Assembly: GCF_002174305.1 (NCBI RefSeq)
Contig: NZ_MIJB01000024.1
Span: 62,001 to 126,000, forward strand
Reading direction: 5' to 3'
DNA length: 64,000 nucleotides
From: Aeromicrobium sp. PE09-221
GTDB taxonomy: Bacteria > Actinomycetota > Actinomycetes > Propionibacteriales > Nocardioidaceae
Shown here: piece by piece, positions 9,275-18,003 of the stretch
Layout of the letters: every line of letters begins with the position of its first letter
Numbering within the stretch: position 1 is the stretch's first letter
Position numbers and translations under genes: made by a program
The notes under the pieces: generated by a model
Databases searched by the model: none
Told to the model about the DNA's origin: nothing
What the model saw: the letters and a program-made list of their open reading frames with translations, nothing else

Positions 9275-10546
9275 ATGAACGATCAGGACACATCGGCGCC
9301 CCGGGACGCGTCCTCGTCGCCGCGCCGACTGCAGGACTTCGAGAACGCACGCCGTCCGCACTCGGACCGGATGATCGCCGGCGTCTCCACCGGCATCGCC
9401 CGCTGGCTCGGCATCGATCCGGTGATCGTGCGCGTCGGCTTCGTCGTGCTCACCCTCGTCGGGCTGTCCGGTCTCGTGCTCTATGGCGCATGCTGGCTCC
9501 TCATGCCCGAGGAGGGCAAGGACCGCAGTGCGCTGGGAGAGGCCTTCGGCCTCGAAGAGAATGAGAAGCAGTTCCGGCTCGTGGGCCTGGTGATCGCTGG
9601 AGCGATCGCCATCGCCGCGATTCTCGGTGACAGCGCCTGGGGACTCGGAGGCTGGGCCTGGGTGACGCTCTGGGTGCTGTTCTGGATCGCCGTCCCGATC
9701 GCCCTGGTGTACTGGTTCGTCTCGGGGCGGCACCGTCGTGGCACGGTCGCGGCCTCAGTCACCCCGGGGACGCCCCACGATCCGCCGAGCTCGGCGGCGC
9801 CACCGTTCGCCGCGACCTCCGCTCCGGCTGGTCACGACTCCGCCACGACGACATTCGAGGGAGATTCCGGACCGGACGACGAGGACGATGGCGTGCAGCC
9901 GCCGGCCTCCGGACCTCCTCTCGTCCACGGCCCACCCACGCCCTCCGGGCCTCCGTACACCTGGTCACCGGCCCTGTTCCTCGGTACCGTCTCGCTCATC
10001 CTGCTCGCCTGGGGCGGCCTGTGGCTGTGGTCCGAGCAGGTCTCGGAGATCGCTCCGGAGATCTACGCGGTGACCGGTCTGGGCATCACCGCACTGGGCC
10101 TGCTCGTGGGCAGCAAGATCGGCAATCCGGGTCTCCTCATCCCGGTCGGCCTCCTGCTGTGCGTCGCTCTGGCAGCGACCTCAGCGCTGCCGAATACTCG
10201 CGCCGGCGACTTCACCTTCACGCCGACCTCGGTCGATCAGGCCACGCGTGCGATCGACACCGGTGCCGGCCAGGTGACCTACGACCTGAGCGCTGTCCCC
10301 GAGCCGGAGGATCTGGGCGGGGAGTCCGTGGAGATCGATCACGGGCTCGGCCTGGTCAGGGTCATCGTGCCCCGGGACCTCGACGTCCATGTCGACGCCA
10401 CCATCCGGTGGGCGGGGCAGGTCAAGGTCTTCGAGCGCACCGCCGACGGGTGGAAACCACGCCTCGACTACGGCGACACCGGATCCGAGGCATTCAGCCT
10501 GTCCATCAGCAGTTCGGCCGGAGCCATCGAGGTGATCCGACGATGA
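9275..10546 (+). CDS. PspC-domain membrane protein with LiaF-like C-terminal domain
   Basis: 423 residues from ATG 9275 with GGAG four bases upstream. After a 25-residue polar start comes a PspC domain (about residues 28-80, DRMIAGVSTGIARWLGIDPV) and a second hydrophobic pair (about 105-160). A proline/serine-rich linker (about 165-230) and two or three more membrane helices follow. The C-terminal soluble domain (about 320-423) has the beta-rich pattern of LiaF/DUF2154-type toast-rack domains (GLGLVRVIVPRDLDVHVDA). It is likely an accessory sensor or inhibitor for the divergent kinase. Its stop overlaps the next ATG (ATGA). Confidence 0.85.
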   Translation: MNDQDTSAPRDASSSPRRLQDFENARRPHSDRMIAGVSTGIARWLGIDPVIVRVGFVVLTLVGLSGLVLYGACWLLMPEEGKDRSALGEAFGLEENEKQFRLVGLVIAGAIAIAAILGDSAWGLGGWAWVTLWVLFWIAVPIALVYWFVSGRHRRGTVAASVTPGTPHDPPSSAAPPFAATSAPAGHDSATTTFEGDSGPDDEDDGVQPPASGPPLVHGPPTPSGPPYTWSPALFLGTVSLILLAWGGLWLWSEQVSEIAPEIYAVTGLGITALGLLVGSKIGNPGLLIPVGLLLCVALAATSALPNTRAGDFTFTPTSVDQATRAIDTGAGQVTYDLSAVPEPEDLGGESVEIDHGLGLVRVIVPRDLDVHVDATIRWAGQVKVFERTADGWKPRLDYGDTGSEAFSLSISSSAGAIEVIRR

Positions 10547-10728
10547 ACATCCATCCCTTCCGCGTGACGCCTGTCGTCTTCGGCGTGCTCTTCTTGCTCG
10601 TCGGGGCAGGATGGACAGCACTCGAGTACGACATCATGACCGGCGCTCAACTACGGCTCGCCGGACCGATCGCCCTCATCGTGATCGGCCTGATCGGCGT
10701 GGCCCTGACCTTCAGGAGGAGAACATGA
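10543..10728 (+). CDS. Small two-helix membrane protein of the PspC operon
   Basis: 61 residues from an ATG that overlaps the PspC-gene stop by four bases. Two hydrophobic helices (VTPVVFGVLFLLVGAGWTAL and LAGPIALIVIGLIGVALTF) are separated by a short polar loop and followed by a basic tail RRRT. Similar small proteins occur between PspC genes in actinobacterial LiaF-type loci. No enzymatic motif is present. It overlaps the downstream PspC gene by four bases, so all three genes form one translationally coupled operon. Confidence 0.8.
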   Translation: MNIHPFRVTPVVFGVLFLLVGAGWTALEYDIMTGAQLRLAGPIALIVIGLIGVALTFRRRT

Positions 10729-10964
10729 CCGCCAAGAAGCTGACTCGCTCCACCCGCGACAAGATGCTCGGTGGCGTCTGCGGTGGCGTCGCCGCCTACT
10801 TCGGCTGGGACTCGACGCTCGTGCGGTTGATCGCCCTCGTCGCGGTCCTCGTGACCCTGCCGGTGAGCATCGTGGCCTACATCGTGGCGTGGGCGATCAT
10901 GCCCCAGGAGCCGGCGACCCCGTGGCAGACGGGGACCGACGCTCCCAGCGGTCCCGTGCCGTGA
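10725..10964 (+). CDS. Small PspC-domain protein
   Basis: 79 residues from ATG 10725, with Shine-Dalgarno AGGAGGA about five bases upstream, inside the end of the preceding gene. Nearly the whole protein is a PspC domain: KLTRSTRDKMLGGVCGGVAA, then a hydrophobic helix VRLIALVAVLVTLPVSIVAY ending in WAIMPQE. PspC proteins sense or buffer membrane stress. It is the last gene of the PspC operon, and its final 68 bp overlap the 3' end of the convergent phosphodiesterase gene. Confidence 0.9.
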   Translation: MTAKKLTRSTRDKMLGGVCGGVAAYFGWDSTLVRLIALVAVLVTLPVSIVAYIVAWAIMPQEPATPWQTGTDAPSGPVP

Positions 10965-11967
10965 TCGCGCTGGCGGTGAAATCGCTGAAGACCCCGTCCA
11001 CGCCTGCGTCATAGAACGCGAGGTATTCGGCCAGTGCGTCGCCATGATCGGCGGCGTCCTGGCCGATCCTCATTTCCGCGGGCAGGAAGCGGTTCTCATC
11101 GCGCAGGGTCCACACGTGCACGGCCAGGCCGAGCTCGTGCGCGTCCCGGACGAGAGAGGTCGGGCCGCTGAGACGGTCGTTGCCATCGCGGCCGATCACC
11201 AGGCTCTTGTGCGCGCCGACCCCGTCGGCATATTCCGCGATGAAGGCCAGGCCGGGGGCGGAGGCGAGGAAGGCGTAGTCCCGGGTGTCTGCCGCGGCGA
11301 TGAGATCATAAGGGGCCCCCGCATGCTCCAGCAGCTGGATCAGCGGCAGCGGCGTCCGCGCTCGCAGCCGGCGCAGATTGCCCGGCTCCATCGACTGCAG
11401 GATGACGGGAAAGTCCGCATCCTCGTGGTTCAGATCCCAGGCCTCCAGCCGAGCCAGCAGCAGTCCGTCGATGTCGATGCCGTTCTCCGCGAAGTAGGTC
11501 GGGTGCTTGGTCTCGGGGCAGACGCCGACGCGGGGCTCGTCACGTCCGCGGCGGGTGTTCTCCGCCGCGGCGATGTCGAGGACCTCGTCGAGGGTGAGGA
11601 TCTCCCCGGCACCGTCTTCGTTGTGCCGTCGTAGTGCCGGGAAGCGCTCCCGCAGACCGAGGGACTTGAGCTCGGCGACGGTGAAGTCCTCGGCGAACCA
11701 GCCGGTGACCGAGGCCCCGTCGACCCGCTTGGTGGTCTTGCGGTCGGCGAAGGCCGGTCGCTTGGCCACGTCGGTGGTGTCGGAGAGCTCGTTCTCGTGG
11801 CGCACCACCAGGACTCCGTCCCTGCTCACCACGAGATCAGGCTCGATGTAGTCGGCCCCCTGCTCGATCGCGAGCAGATAGGAGTCCGCGGTGTGCTCAA
11901 GCCGGGAGCCGGGGACTCCGCGGTGCGCGATGACGGTCGGTGCGCTCACGACCTTCACGCTACACAC
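10897..11967 (-). CDS. Glycerophosphodiester phosphodiesterase
   Basis: About 356 residues from GTG 11967; GTG codons at 11958 and 11949 are equally possible and none has a clear ribosome site. The GDPD barrel begins VIAHRGVPGSRLEHTADSY, with the catalytic His-Arg pair and the Glu of LEHT. The metal/substrate residues in GADYIEPDLVVSRDGVLVV and the HENELSDTTDV His follow. The insertion between strands 2 and 3 and about 350 residues fit the longer GlpQ-type branch. No signal peptide is obvious, so it probably acts in the cytoplasm, releasing glycerol-3-phosphate. It shares 68 bp with the convergent PspC gene. Confidence 0.9.
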   Translation of the reverse strand: MCSVKVVSAPTVIAHRGVPGSRLEHTADSYLLAIEQGADYIEPDLVVSRDGVLVVRHENELSDTTDVAKRPAFADRKTTKRVDGASVTGWFAEDFTVAELKSLGLRERFPALRRHNEDGAGEILTLDEVLDIAAAENTRRGRDEPRVGVCPETKHPTYFAENGIDIDGLLLARLEAWDLNHEDADFPVILQSMEPGNLRRLRARTPLPLIQLLEHAGAPYDLIAAADTRDYAFLASAPGLAFIAEYADGVGAHKSLVIGRDGNDRLSGPTSLVRDAHELGLAVHVWTLRDENRFLPAEMRIGQDAADHGDALAEYLAFYDAGVDGVFSDFTASAITARDRWERRSPSATGSPAPGA

Positions 11968-11997
11968 CGGCGAGGTGTACTCGATCGATCACGCTGT

Positions 11998-12026
11998 GGG
12001 AGGGGCCATCGCCTTGGCCCTCCCCG
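11998..12026 (-). terminator. Possible guaA terminator hairpin
   Basis: GGGAGGGG-CC and GGCCCTCCCC can pair as about ten base pairs with one bulged G around an eight-base loop, about 100 bases downstream of the guaA stop. There is no U-tract. Support is weak and based on position only. Confidence 0.3.
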
Positions 12027-12127
12027 TACGGGGACCACGCCGGGTGGATCACCGAGTTCGTCGGTGCCGACGATCCCCGCGTCGAGCGACTCCGCCGTCT
12101 CGGCTCTCTCGGCTAGTCAGGCGCGGG

Positions 12128-13693
12128 TCACTCCCACTCGATCGTGCCCGGGGGCTTGCTGGTGACATCGAGGACGACGCGGTTGACCTCGTCGACCTCA
12201 TTGGTGATGCGGGTCGACATCCGTTCGAGCACGTCGTACGGGAGCCGTCCCCAGTCGGCGGTCATGGCGTCCTCGCTGGTGACCGGGCGCAGCACGATCG
12301 GATGGCCGTAGGTGCGGCCGTCGCCCTGGACACCCACCGAGTGCACGTCGGCCAGCAGGACCACCGGGAACTGCCAGATCTCGGCATCGAGACCGGCCTT
12401 GGTGGTCTCCTCGCGCACGATCTTGTCCGCAGCCCGCAGGATGCGTAGACGGTCGGCGTCGACCGCACCGACGACGCGGATCGCGAGACCGGGCCCGGGG
12501 AACGGGTGCCGCTCGACGATGCCGGCGGGGAGGCCGAGCTGACGGCCGACCTCGCGGACCTCGTCTTTGAAGAGCGTCCGCAGGGGCTCGATCAGACCGA
12601 ACTCGAGATCCTCGGGCAGCCCGCCGACATTGTGGTGGCTCTTGATATTGGCCGCGCCCTCACCGCCACCGGACTCGACGACATCGGGATACAGCGTGCC
12701 CTGCACGAGGAAGCGCACCGGCTGACCCTCGGGGGCCGCCTCCACGACCTCGCGCTCGGCCTGCTCGAAGACGCGGATGAACTCGCGGCCGATGATCTTG
12801 CGCTTCTCCTCCGGGTCGGAGACACCGGCGAGGTGGCCGAGGAAACGATCGACGGCGTCGACGACCTTGAGCTTGACTCCGGTCGAGGCGACGAAGTCCT
12901 GTTCGACCTGTTCGGCCTCCCCCTCGCGCAACAGCCCGTGATCGACGAACACGCAGGTGAGCTGGTCGCCGATCGCACGCTGGACCAGGGCGCCTGCGAC
13001 CGCGGAGTCGACTCCCCCGGACAGGGCGCAGATGACGCGAGCATCACCGACCTGCTCGCGGATCCGCTCGACCTGCTCGTCGACGATATTGACGCTTGTC
13101 CACGTCTGCCGGCAGCCGGCGATCTCGAGGAGGAAGCGTTCCATGATCCGCTGTCCGTGCTCGGAGTGCAGGACCTCGGGATGCCACTGCACCCCGGCGA
13201 GACCGCGGCCGACATCCTCGAAGGCCGCGACGGTGGCGCGCGGCGAGGTGGCGTTGACGGTGAACCCATCAGGTGCCGCGACGACCTCGTCGCCGTGGGA
13301 CATCCACGACACGAGCTCATCGGGCAGTCCTTCGAGGAGGGTGCCGGGCTCCCTCACGGACACCCGGGTGCGGCCGTACTCGCGCTGACCGGTCTTGGCG
13401 ACCTCGCCGCCGAGGGCCTGAGCCATCGCCATGAAGCCGTAGCAGATGCCGAACACCGGCAATCCGGACTCGACCACCGTCGGATCCAGTCGCGGCGCCC
13501 CGGACTCGTAGACCGACGAGGGTCCGCCGGACAGGATGATGGCCTTCGGTTGCTTGGCGAGCATCTCCTCGGCCGGCATCGTGTGCGGGACGACCTCGGA
13601 GTACACCTTCGCCTCGCGCACGCGCCGGGCGATGAGCTGGGCGTACTGAGCGCCGAAGTCGACGACGAGGACGAGGTCATGTTCTGGGCTCAC
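12128..13693 (-). CDS. guaA: GMP synthase (glutamine-hydrolysing)
   Basis: 521 residues from GTG 13693. The class I amidotransferase domain (residues 1-200) has the nucleophile Cys in [17 protein letters not shown] and the His/Glu pair in [14 protein letters not shown]. The ATP pyrophosphatase domain carries the P-loop [13 protein letters not shown] (about residue 230). The C-terminal dimerisation domain ends with the family's conserved PPGTIEWE. It converts XMP, ATP and glutamine to GMP in the cytoplasm. A TAGAAT box six bases before the GTG suggests a leaderless transcript. No purine riboswitch was seen. Confidence 0.97.
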   Translation of the reverse strand: MSPEHDLVLVVDFGAQYAQLIARRVREAKVYSEVVPHTMPAEEMLAKQPKAIILSGGPSSVYESGAPRLDPTVVESGLPVFGICYGFMAMAQALGGEVAKTGQREYGRTRVSVREPGTLLEGLPDELVSWMSHGDEVVAAPDGFTVNATSPRATVAAFEDVGRGLAGVQWHPEVLHSEHGQRIMERFLLEIAGCRQTWTSVNIVDEQVERIREQVGDARVICALSGGVDSAVAGALVQRAIGDQLTCVFVDHGLLREGEAEQVEQDFVASTGVKLKVVDAVDRFLGHLAGVSDPEEKRKIIGREFIRVFEQAEREVVEAAPEGQPVRFLVQGTLYPDVVESGGGEGAANIKSHHNVGGLPEDLEFGLIEPLRTLFKDEVREVGRQLGLPAGIVERHPFPGPGLAIRVVGAVDADRLRILRAADKIVREETTKAGLDAEIWQFPVVLLADVHSVGVQGDGRTYGHPIVLRPVTSEDAMTADWGRLPYDVLERMSTRITNEVDEVNRVVLDVTSKPPGTIEWE

Positions 13694-13699
13694 CCCTCG

Positions 13700-13705
13700 A
13701 TTCTA
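13700..13705 (-). promoter_or_regulatory. -10 box of guaA, probable leaderless promoter
   Basis: TAGAAT on the minus strand lies six bases upstream of the guaA GTG, so transcription would start at or within a base or two of the start codon. No good -35 hexamer was seen 16-18 bases further upstream. Leaderless mRNAs are common in Actinobacteria. Confidence 0.4.
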
Positions 13706-13826
13706 GGGAGCCCCCGCTGCGGCGGGGAATGCGGCCGTAACCTCCCCACGGACGTGTCGTTGGGCACAGTGGGTTCGGCACCGATTTCCCTCCCTCCCGG
13801 CCGGACCCCGCGCCCGGGGGGCGCGA

Positions 13827-13865
13827 GAGAGCCCGACCCGATCACTCCCTTCGGGTCGGGTTCTC
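13827..13865 (-). terminator. Hairpin terminator after the CNNM-GNAT genes
   Basis: CCCGACCCGA (13832-13841) pairs perfectly with TCGGGTCGGG (13851-13860) around a nine-base loop. Five further pairs (one a G-U wobble) extend the stem outward. It lies five bases past the stop of the GNAT gene on the minus strand and upstream of the guaA promoter, separating the two transcripts. No U-tract follows. Confidence 0.7.
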
Positions 13866-13870
13866 GTCCG

Positions 13871-14353
13871 TCAGCAGCGGTCGTCGAGCTCCCGCAGGTA
13901 ACAGAGCATCCGATAGTCGGTGCCAGGCTCGATGTTGACGAAGCCGTGCCGCTCATAGAAGCGCCGGGCGTCGACATCGATCTCGTCGACATTGATGTGC
14001 ATCTCGCCGCCGCCACGGGCGATCACCTCGTCGACGGCACGTCGCAGCAGCATCGTGCCGATGCCACCGCCACGCAGGGACGGCACGACGTAGAGCTCGT
14101 CGAGCACGGCGAGCGGTCCGTCGCAGTACACGGTAGGTCTCAGCGTCACCACGGCGTATCCCGTCGGATCGGCAGGAGGCCCGGAGAGGAGGACGAAGGC
14201 CGAGGAGTGGGCCAACAGGGCGCGGAAGCGCGGGAGCAGCTGCTCGTAGGCCGGGGTGGGCGTCTCGAACTCGACGGCGAAGTCGACCTGCAGACGGGCC
14301 GCGACCTCGGCATCGGCGACCGTGGCCAGGGTGATCGCGTGGGCCTCGGTCAT
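13871..14353 (-). CDS. GNAT-family N-acetyltransferase
   Basis: 160 residues from ATG 14353, which overlaps the stop of the upstream CNNM gene (ATGA). The acetyl-CoA-binding motif A is LYVVPSLRGGGIGTMLLRRA (RxxGxG/A type), preceded by the strand AVVTLRPTVYCDGPLAVLDE. A C-terminal ARRFYERHGF motif is typical of GNAT motif B. The acceptor (small molecule or protein N-terminus) cannot be told. Tight coupling to a CorC/HlyC-type membrane protein is the only functional hint. A hairpin terminator follows directly. Confidence 0.9.
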   Translation of the reverse strand: MTEAHAITLATVADAEVAARLQVDFAVEFETPTPAYEQLLPRFRALLAHSSAFVLLSGPPADPTGYAVVTLRPTVYCDGPLAVLDELYVVPSLRGGGIGTMLLRRAVDEVIARGGGEMHINVDEIDVDARRFYERHGFVNIEPGTDYRMLCYLRELDDRC

Positions 14354-15402
14354 GGACGGCTCCCGTACCGCCCGGCATCGCGGATCTCTCCGACGAGCTC
14401 CTCGAGCACATCCTCGAGCATGACCACACCCAGTACGGTCCCCGAGCTCTCCTCCGCGACCCGCGCCATGTGCGATCCACGCGCCTGCATCGTGCGCAGG
14501 GCGTCCAGCAGGCCGACCGTCGATCCCACCGTTGCCAGCGGCCGCACCCACTTGTCGGCGATCGGGGACGTACGGATGGTGTCATCGGTCGCCAGGACAT
14601 CCTTGATGTGCAGGTAGCCGACGAGCTCCTGCTCGGCGTCGACCACCGGGAAGCGCGAGAATCCGGTCCGCGCGCAGGCGACCTCGACATCGGCGGGTGT
14701 CGCAGCGCGATCGATGGTCACGATCGTGTCACGGGGCATGAGGACGCGGGCGATCGTCGCGTCGTGGAAGTCCAGTGCTCCGGTGACGAGGTCGTACTCG
14801 TCCTCATCGAGGAGTCCCTCGCGGCGCGACTCCTCGACCAGGCCGGCGACCTCGTCATGCGTGAAGGTCGATGCCACCTCGTCCTTGGGCTCGATGCCCA
14901 TGAGCCGGACCGCGCCGTTGGCGATCGCATTGAGCGCGATGACCAGCGGCTTGAGCACCCCGATGACGCCCAGCATGAACGGACCGAGCACGAGCGACGC
15001 CCGGTCCGGGGCGGCGAGCGCGAGGTTCTTGGGCACCATCTCGCCGTAAACCACGTGGAGGAACACCACCAGCGTCAGCGCGATCACGAAGGAGATCGGG
15101 TGGACGAGCGTGGATGGCACATCCAATAGCTCGAAGCCCGGTTCCAGCAGATGGGCGATCGCCGGTTCGCTGATCGCTCCGAGCCCCAGTGAGCACATCG
15201 TGATGCCGAGCTGTGCCGCGGCCATCGCCAGCGTGACATTCTCCATCGCCTTGAGCGCGAGCCGCGCGGAACGCCGTCCGGACTGCGCGAGGGGCTCCAG
15301 CTGTGTGCGCCGCGCGGAGATCAGCGCGAACTCCGAGGCCACGAACAGCGAGTTGAGCCCGAGCAGCACGAAGGTCAGTCCGATCGCCCACCAATAGCTC
15401 AC
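14350..15402 (-). CDS. CNNM/CBS-domain membrane protein (HlyC/CorC family)
   Basis: 350 residues. The N-terminal CNNM (DUF21) domain has four membrane segments with the conserved LNSLFVASEFALISARRTQ and VYGEMVPKNLALAAPDRA. A CBS pair follows (about residues 215-335: MLPRDT-like ARVLMPRDTIVTID, FSRFPVVDAEQELVGYLHIKD). The protein stops right after the second CBS and lacks the C-terminal CorC/HlyC transporter-associated domain. Family members are linked to magnesium or cobalt efflux. It lies downstream of a longer paralogue in the same direction, 106 bases apart, a pairing that is frequent in Actinobacteria. Confidence 0.9.
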   Translation of the reverse strand: MSYWWAIGLTFVLLGLNSLFVASEFALISARRTQLEPLAQSGRRSARLALKAMENVTLAMAAAQLGITMCSLGLGAISEPAIAHLLEPGFELLDVPSTLVHPISFVIALTLVVFLHVVYGEMVPKNLALAAPDRASLVLGPFMLGVIGVLKPLVIALNAIANGAVRLMGIEPKDEVASTFTHDEVAGLVEESRREGLLDEDEYDLVTGALDFHDATIARVLMPRDTIVTIDRAATPADVEVACARTGFSRFPVVDAEQELVGYLHIKDVLATDDTIRTSPIADKWVRPLATVGSTVGLLDALRTMQARGSHMARVAEESSGTVLGVVMLEDVLEELVGEIRDAGRYGSRP

Positions 15403-15508
15403 TGCTCGCCCCTCACCTGGACCGAGATGTGCTGGGTATTCGTCGATCGGAGCCCGTTCCTGTTGACGAAAACGGAGCGAATCTCGGACCTTCGCTCGTT
15501 ACGCTCGC

Positions 15509-16867
15509 TCACTGCTCACCGCCGATCGACTCCTCGACGGTCATCGACACGCGGTCGATGCGGCGTCCGTCGACTCGTTCGACGGTCAGCGTGACCAGCA
15601 GCGGCACGAGCGACTCCTCATCGCTGTCCGGGGTCTGCGTGAGCTCCAGCACGACCTGATCCCCGCGGTCGGCGAGGCGTCCCAGGCGCTCGAGGACCAA
15701 CCCCGCGATCGTCTCGTAGTCCTCGCTCTCGGGGAGGGCGATCTCGGTTCTCTCGAAGACCTCATCGGGTCTCAGCAGCCCCGACAGCGACCAGGTGCCA
15801 TCGCGACGGTGCCGACTGTGCGCCGACAGCCGGTCGTGCTCGTCGGCGATATCGCCGACGATCTCCTCGACGAGATCCTCCAGCGTCACCACACCGTCAG
15901 TACCGCCGTACTCGTCGAGCACGATCGCCATCTGGTGCCCCTCCTCACGCAGCAGCGCGAGCAGCGGATCGAGCTCGATCGAGTCCGGGACGGTGGTGGG
16001 CGGGTCGGCGATCTCCTCGACCCGGACCGAACGACGGCGGTCGACCGGCACGGCGACCGCCCGCTTGATGTGCGCGATGCCCACGATGTCGTCGGGCGAC
16101 CTGCCGATCACCGGGAACCGCGAGTGCCCGGTCTGACGAGCCGCCTCGATGAGGTCCAGTGCGGTGTCGTGCTCGTCGAGGAAGCGCACTCGCACGCGAG
16201 GCGTGCGGACATCCGCGGCGGTGCGGTCGCCGAAGGCGATGCTGCGAGCGACCAGCTCGGCCGTCTGGTCGTCGATGGCACCGTGATCGGCCGAACGCAG
16301 GACGAGCGATCGCAGCTCGATCGGCGAACGGGCCGAACGCAGCTCCTCCTGCGGCTCCACGCCGAGCCACCGCAGGGTGTTGTTCGCCATCTGATTGAGG
16401 CCGCGGATCGGCCAGCCCATCGCCCGGGTGAACCAGCGCTGTGGCAGCTGGGTCACCACCGCGGTGCGATAGGGCAGGGAGAGGGCGAAGTTCTTCGGGA
16501 TGAGCTCACCGACGAGCATCGTGACGATGGTGCTGAGCGCGAGGGCGATCCCGTAGCCGGCGGCACGCAGGCTCCCGCCGGACAGACCGAGGGCCGCGAG
16601 CGGGTCGTGCAGCAACCGGCCGATCGCCGGCTCCGCCAGATAGCCGATGGCCAGATTGGTGATCGTGATGCCCAACTGCGCGCCGCTGAGCTGAGTGGAG
16701 AGCGTCGTCAGCGCCTTGCGGGTGCCCGCGGCGCCGCGCTCCCCCGCGGCCGCGCGTCGGTCGACGGTCGCGCGGTCGACGGTGACGAAGGAGAACTCCG
16801 CGGCGACGAACACGCCGCAGCCGATCATGAGCAACAGGGAGGCGGCCAGCAGCAGCCATTCGGTCAC
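15509..16867 (-). CDS. CNNM/CBS-domain membrane protein with CorC_HlyC domain
   Basis: About 452 residues from GTG 16867, which has GAGGA ten bases upstream; another GTG at 16906 would add 13 residues. CNNM domain: LIGCGVFVAAEFSFVTVDRA is seen as MIGCGVFVAAEFSFVTVDRA, and LVGELIPKNFALSLPYRTAV. A CBS pair occupies about residues 210-330, including EYGGTDGVVTLEDLVEEIVG. The final 85 residues form the CorC_HlyC transporter-associated domain missing from the neighbouring paralogue. A divalent-cation export role is known for some relatives; the ion is not identifiable. It is divergent from the Ruc-like gene. Confidence 0.9.
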   Translation of the reverse strand: MTEWLLLAASLLLMIGCGVFVAAEFSFVTVDRATVDRRAAAGERGAAGTRKALTTLSTQLSGAQLGITITNLAIGYLAEPAIGRLLHDPLAALGLSGGSLRAAGYGIALALSTIVTMLVGELIPKNFALSLPYRTAVVTQLPQRWFTRAMGWPIRGLNQMANNTLRWLGVEPQEELRSARSPIELRSLVLRSADHGAIDDQTAELVARSIAFGDRTAADVRTPRVRVRFLDEHDTALDLIEAARQTGHSRFPVIGRSPDDIVGIAHIKRAVAVPVDRRRSVRVEEIADPPTTVPDSIELDPLLALLREEGHQMAIVLDEYGGTDGVVTLEDLVEEIVGDIADEHDRLSAHSRHRRDGTWSLSGLLRPDEVFERTEIALPESEDYETIAGLVLERLGRLADRGDQVVLELTQTPDSDEESLVPLLVTLTVERVDGRRIDRVSMTVEESIGGEQ

Positions 16868-16976
16868 GGCGGTGATGTCCTCATTCGACGGATCGTCACG
16901 TCCCACGTCGGTGGTCCGCTAGGTCGCCACTGTACCCTCAGATGGCAGCATTTCTACCGTGGGGAGAGAACCTACC

Positions 16977-17294
16977 GTGCCCATGTACCAGTACCAGTGC
17001 ACCGACTGCGGGGAAGGCCTGGAGGTCCGCCAGAGCTTCTCCGACGACGCGCTCACCGAGTGCCCGGCGTGCAAGGGCCGCCTGCGCAAGGTGTTCGGCG
17101 CCGTCGGCGTGGTCTTCAAGGGCTCCGGTTTCTACCGTAACGACAGCCGCTCGGGCTCGTCATCCCCATCCAGTGACTCGTCATCGAGTACGTCCGCTTC
17201 CGGTGAGTCCTCGAGTTCGTCGTCCTCGTCGAGCAGCTCCTCGACGACATCCTCCTCCGCCCCCTCGAGCGGCGCCGCCTCGACCGGCAGCTGA
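16977..17294 (+). CDS. FmdB-family zinc-ribbon protein, Rv0991c/Ruc-like redox chaperone
   Basis: 105 residues from GTG 16977; this start gives MPMYQYQCTDCG, matching the family's MP-Y-Y-C-C pattern, and has GGGGAG eight bases upstream. Two CxxC knuckles (CTDC and CPAC, about residues 8-35) form a zinc ribbon. After FKGSGFYRND the last 55 residues are almost pure Ser with Thr, Gly and Ala. In M. tuberculosis the homologue Rv0991c (Ruc) is an oxidation-activated chaperone with the same Zn-ribbon plus disordered Ser-rich tail, also encoded close to mscL. Function here is inferred from that similarity. Confidence 0.85.
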   Translation: MPMYQYQCTDCGEGLEVRQSFSDDALTECPACKGRLRKVFGAVGVVFKGSGFYRNDSRSGSSSPSSDSSSSTSASGESSSSSSSSSSSSTTSSSAPSSGAASTGS

Positions 17295-17364
17295 GCCGGG
17301 GCCGCTGCGCCGACCCTGTGGACGACCGAGGACGGATCGGCCTCCTCCGCCCTAGGGTCGCGGC

Positions 17365-17934
17365 ATGGAGCGCCTGTCACGCCTGATCGCCGATCACCGC
17401 CGCTCGCTGTGCGCCGTGCTCACCGGACTGGCGGTCTTCTTCGCCCTTGCGACCCTGTCGGAATCCCCCGCGACCACCCAGGTCGAGGTCGCGGCGCGGG
17501 ATCTGCCGAGCGGTCACCGGCTGACCGCCGATGACATCCGCGTCATCGAGGTACCCGAGGAGGCCGCCGTCGAGCACCGGCCCGAGGAGATCGCCGGGCG
17601 TCAGGTCGCCGGCCGGATGCGTGCGGGCGAGCCCTTCACCGACCATCGGGTGATCGACCCGCGGTCCTTGCCCGAGGGCATGGTGCTCGCGAGCGTGGTC
17701 GTCGAGCCGGAGGTGGCCGCCTTGGTCAGGCCCGGTGATCGCGTCGATGTCCTCGCGATCGCCGACGGAACCGACGAGGAGGAGCTGACCCTCGCCACGG
17801 CGGCCTCCGTCGTCCTCATCGAGGAGGCGGATGCTGGGACGGCCGTGGGGGTCGAGGCCGCCCCGGAGGCCGCCGCCGCGATCGCCCGTGCCACCCTCGT
17901 GGGCAGGCTCACGCTCGTCCACTCCCTCGGGTGA
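17365..17934 (+). CDS. SAF-domain (CpaB/RcpC-like) membrane-anchored protein
   Basis: 189 residues from ATG 17365. A basic N-terminus precedes one membrane helix (AVLTGLAVFFALATL, about residues 17-32). A SAF domain follows (about 38-100: VEVAARDLPSGHRLTADDIR), then an RcpC-type beta domain with PGDRVDVLAIADGTDEEELT. In Flp/Tad pili CpaB/RcpC lines the secretion channel, but no tad genes are nearby, and many actinobacteria keep this gene alone between the Ruc-like gene and mscL. Role unknown. Confidence 0.8.
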   Translation: MERLSRLIADHRRSLCAVLTGLAVFFALATLSESPATTQVEVAARDLPSGHRLTADDIRVIEVPEEAAVEHRPEEIAGRQVAGRMRAGEPFTDHRVIDPRSLPEGMVLASVVVEPEVAALVRPGDRVDVLAIADGTDEEELTLATAASVVLIEEADAGTAVGVEAAPEAAAAIARATLVGRLTLVHSLG

Positions 17935-18003
17935 CTGGTCCATCACGGCACTGGGGCATTACAGTTCACCTGATGGCTTTCTCCACCAGGGGGTAACGCA
18001 GAC

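Noticed and set aside
12506-14617. 703-codon open frame opposite guaA and the GNAT gene
   Set aside because: Spans two real genes and a terminator on the other strand and has no recognisable domain.
15475-15497. GAGCGAA/TTCGCTC hairpin between the two CNNM genes
   Set aside because: Only seven base pairs, no U-tract, and the genes run in the same direction; too weak to call a terminator.
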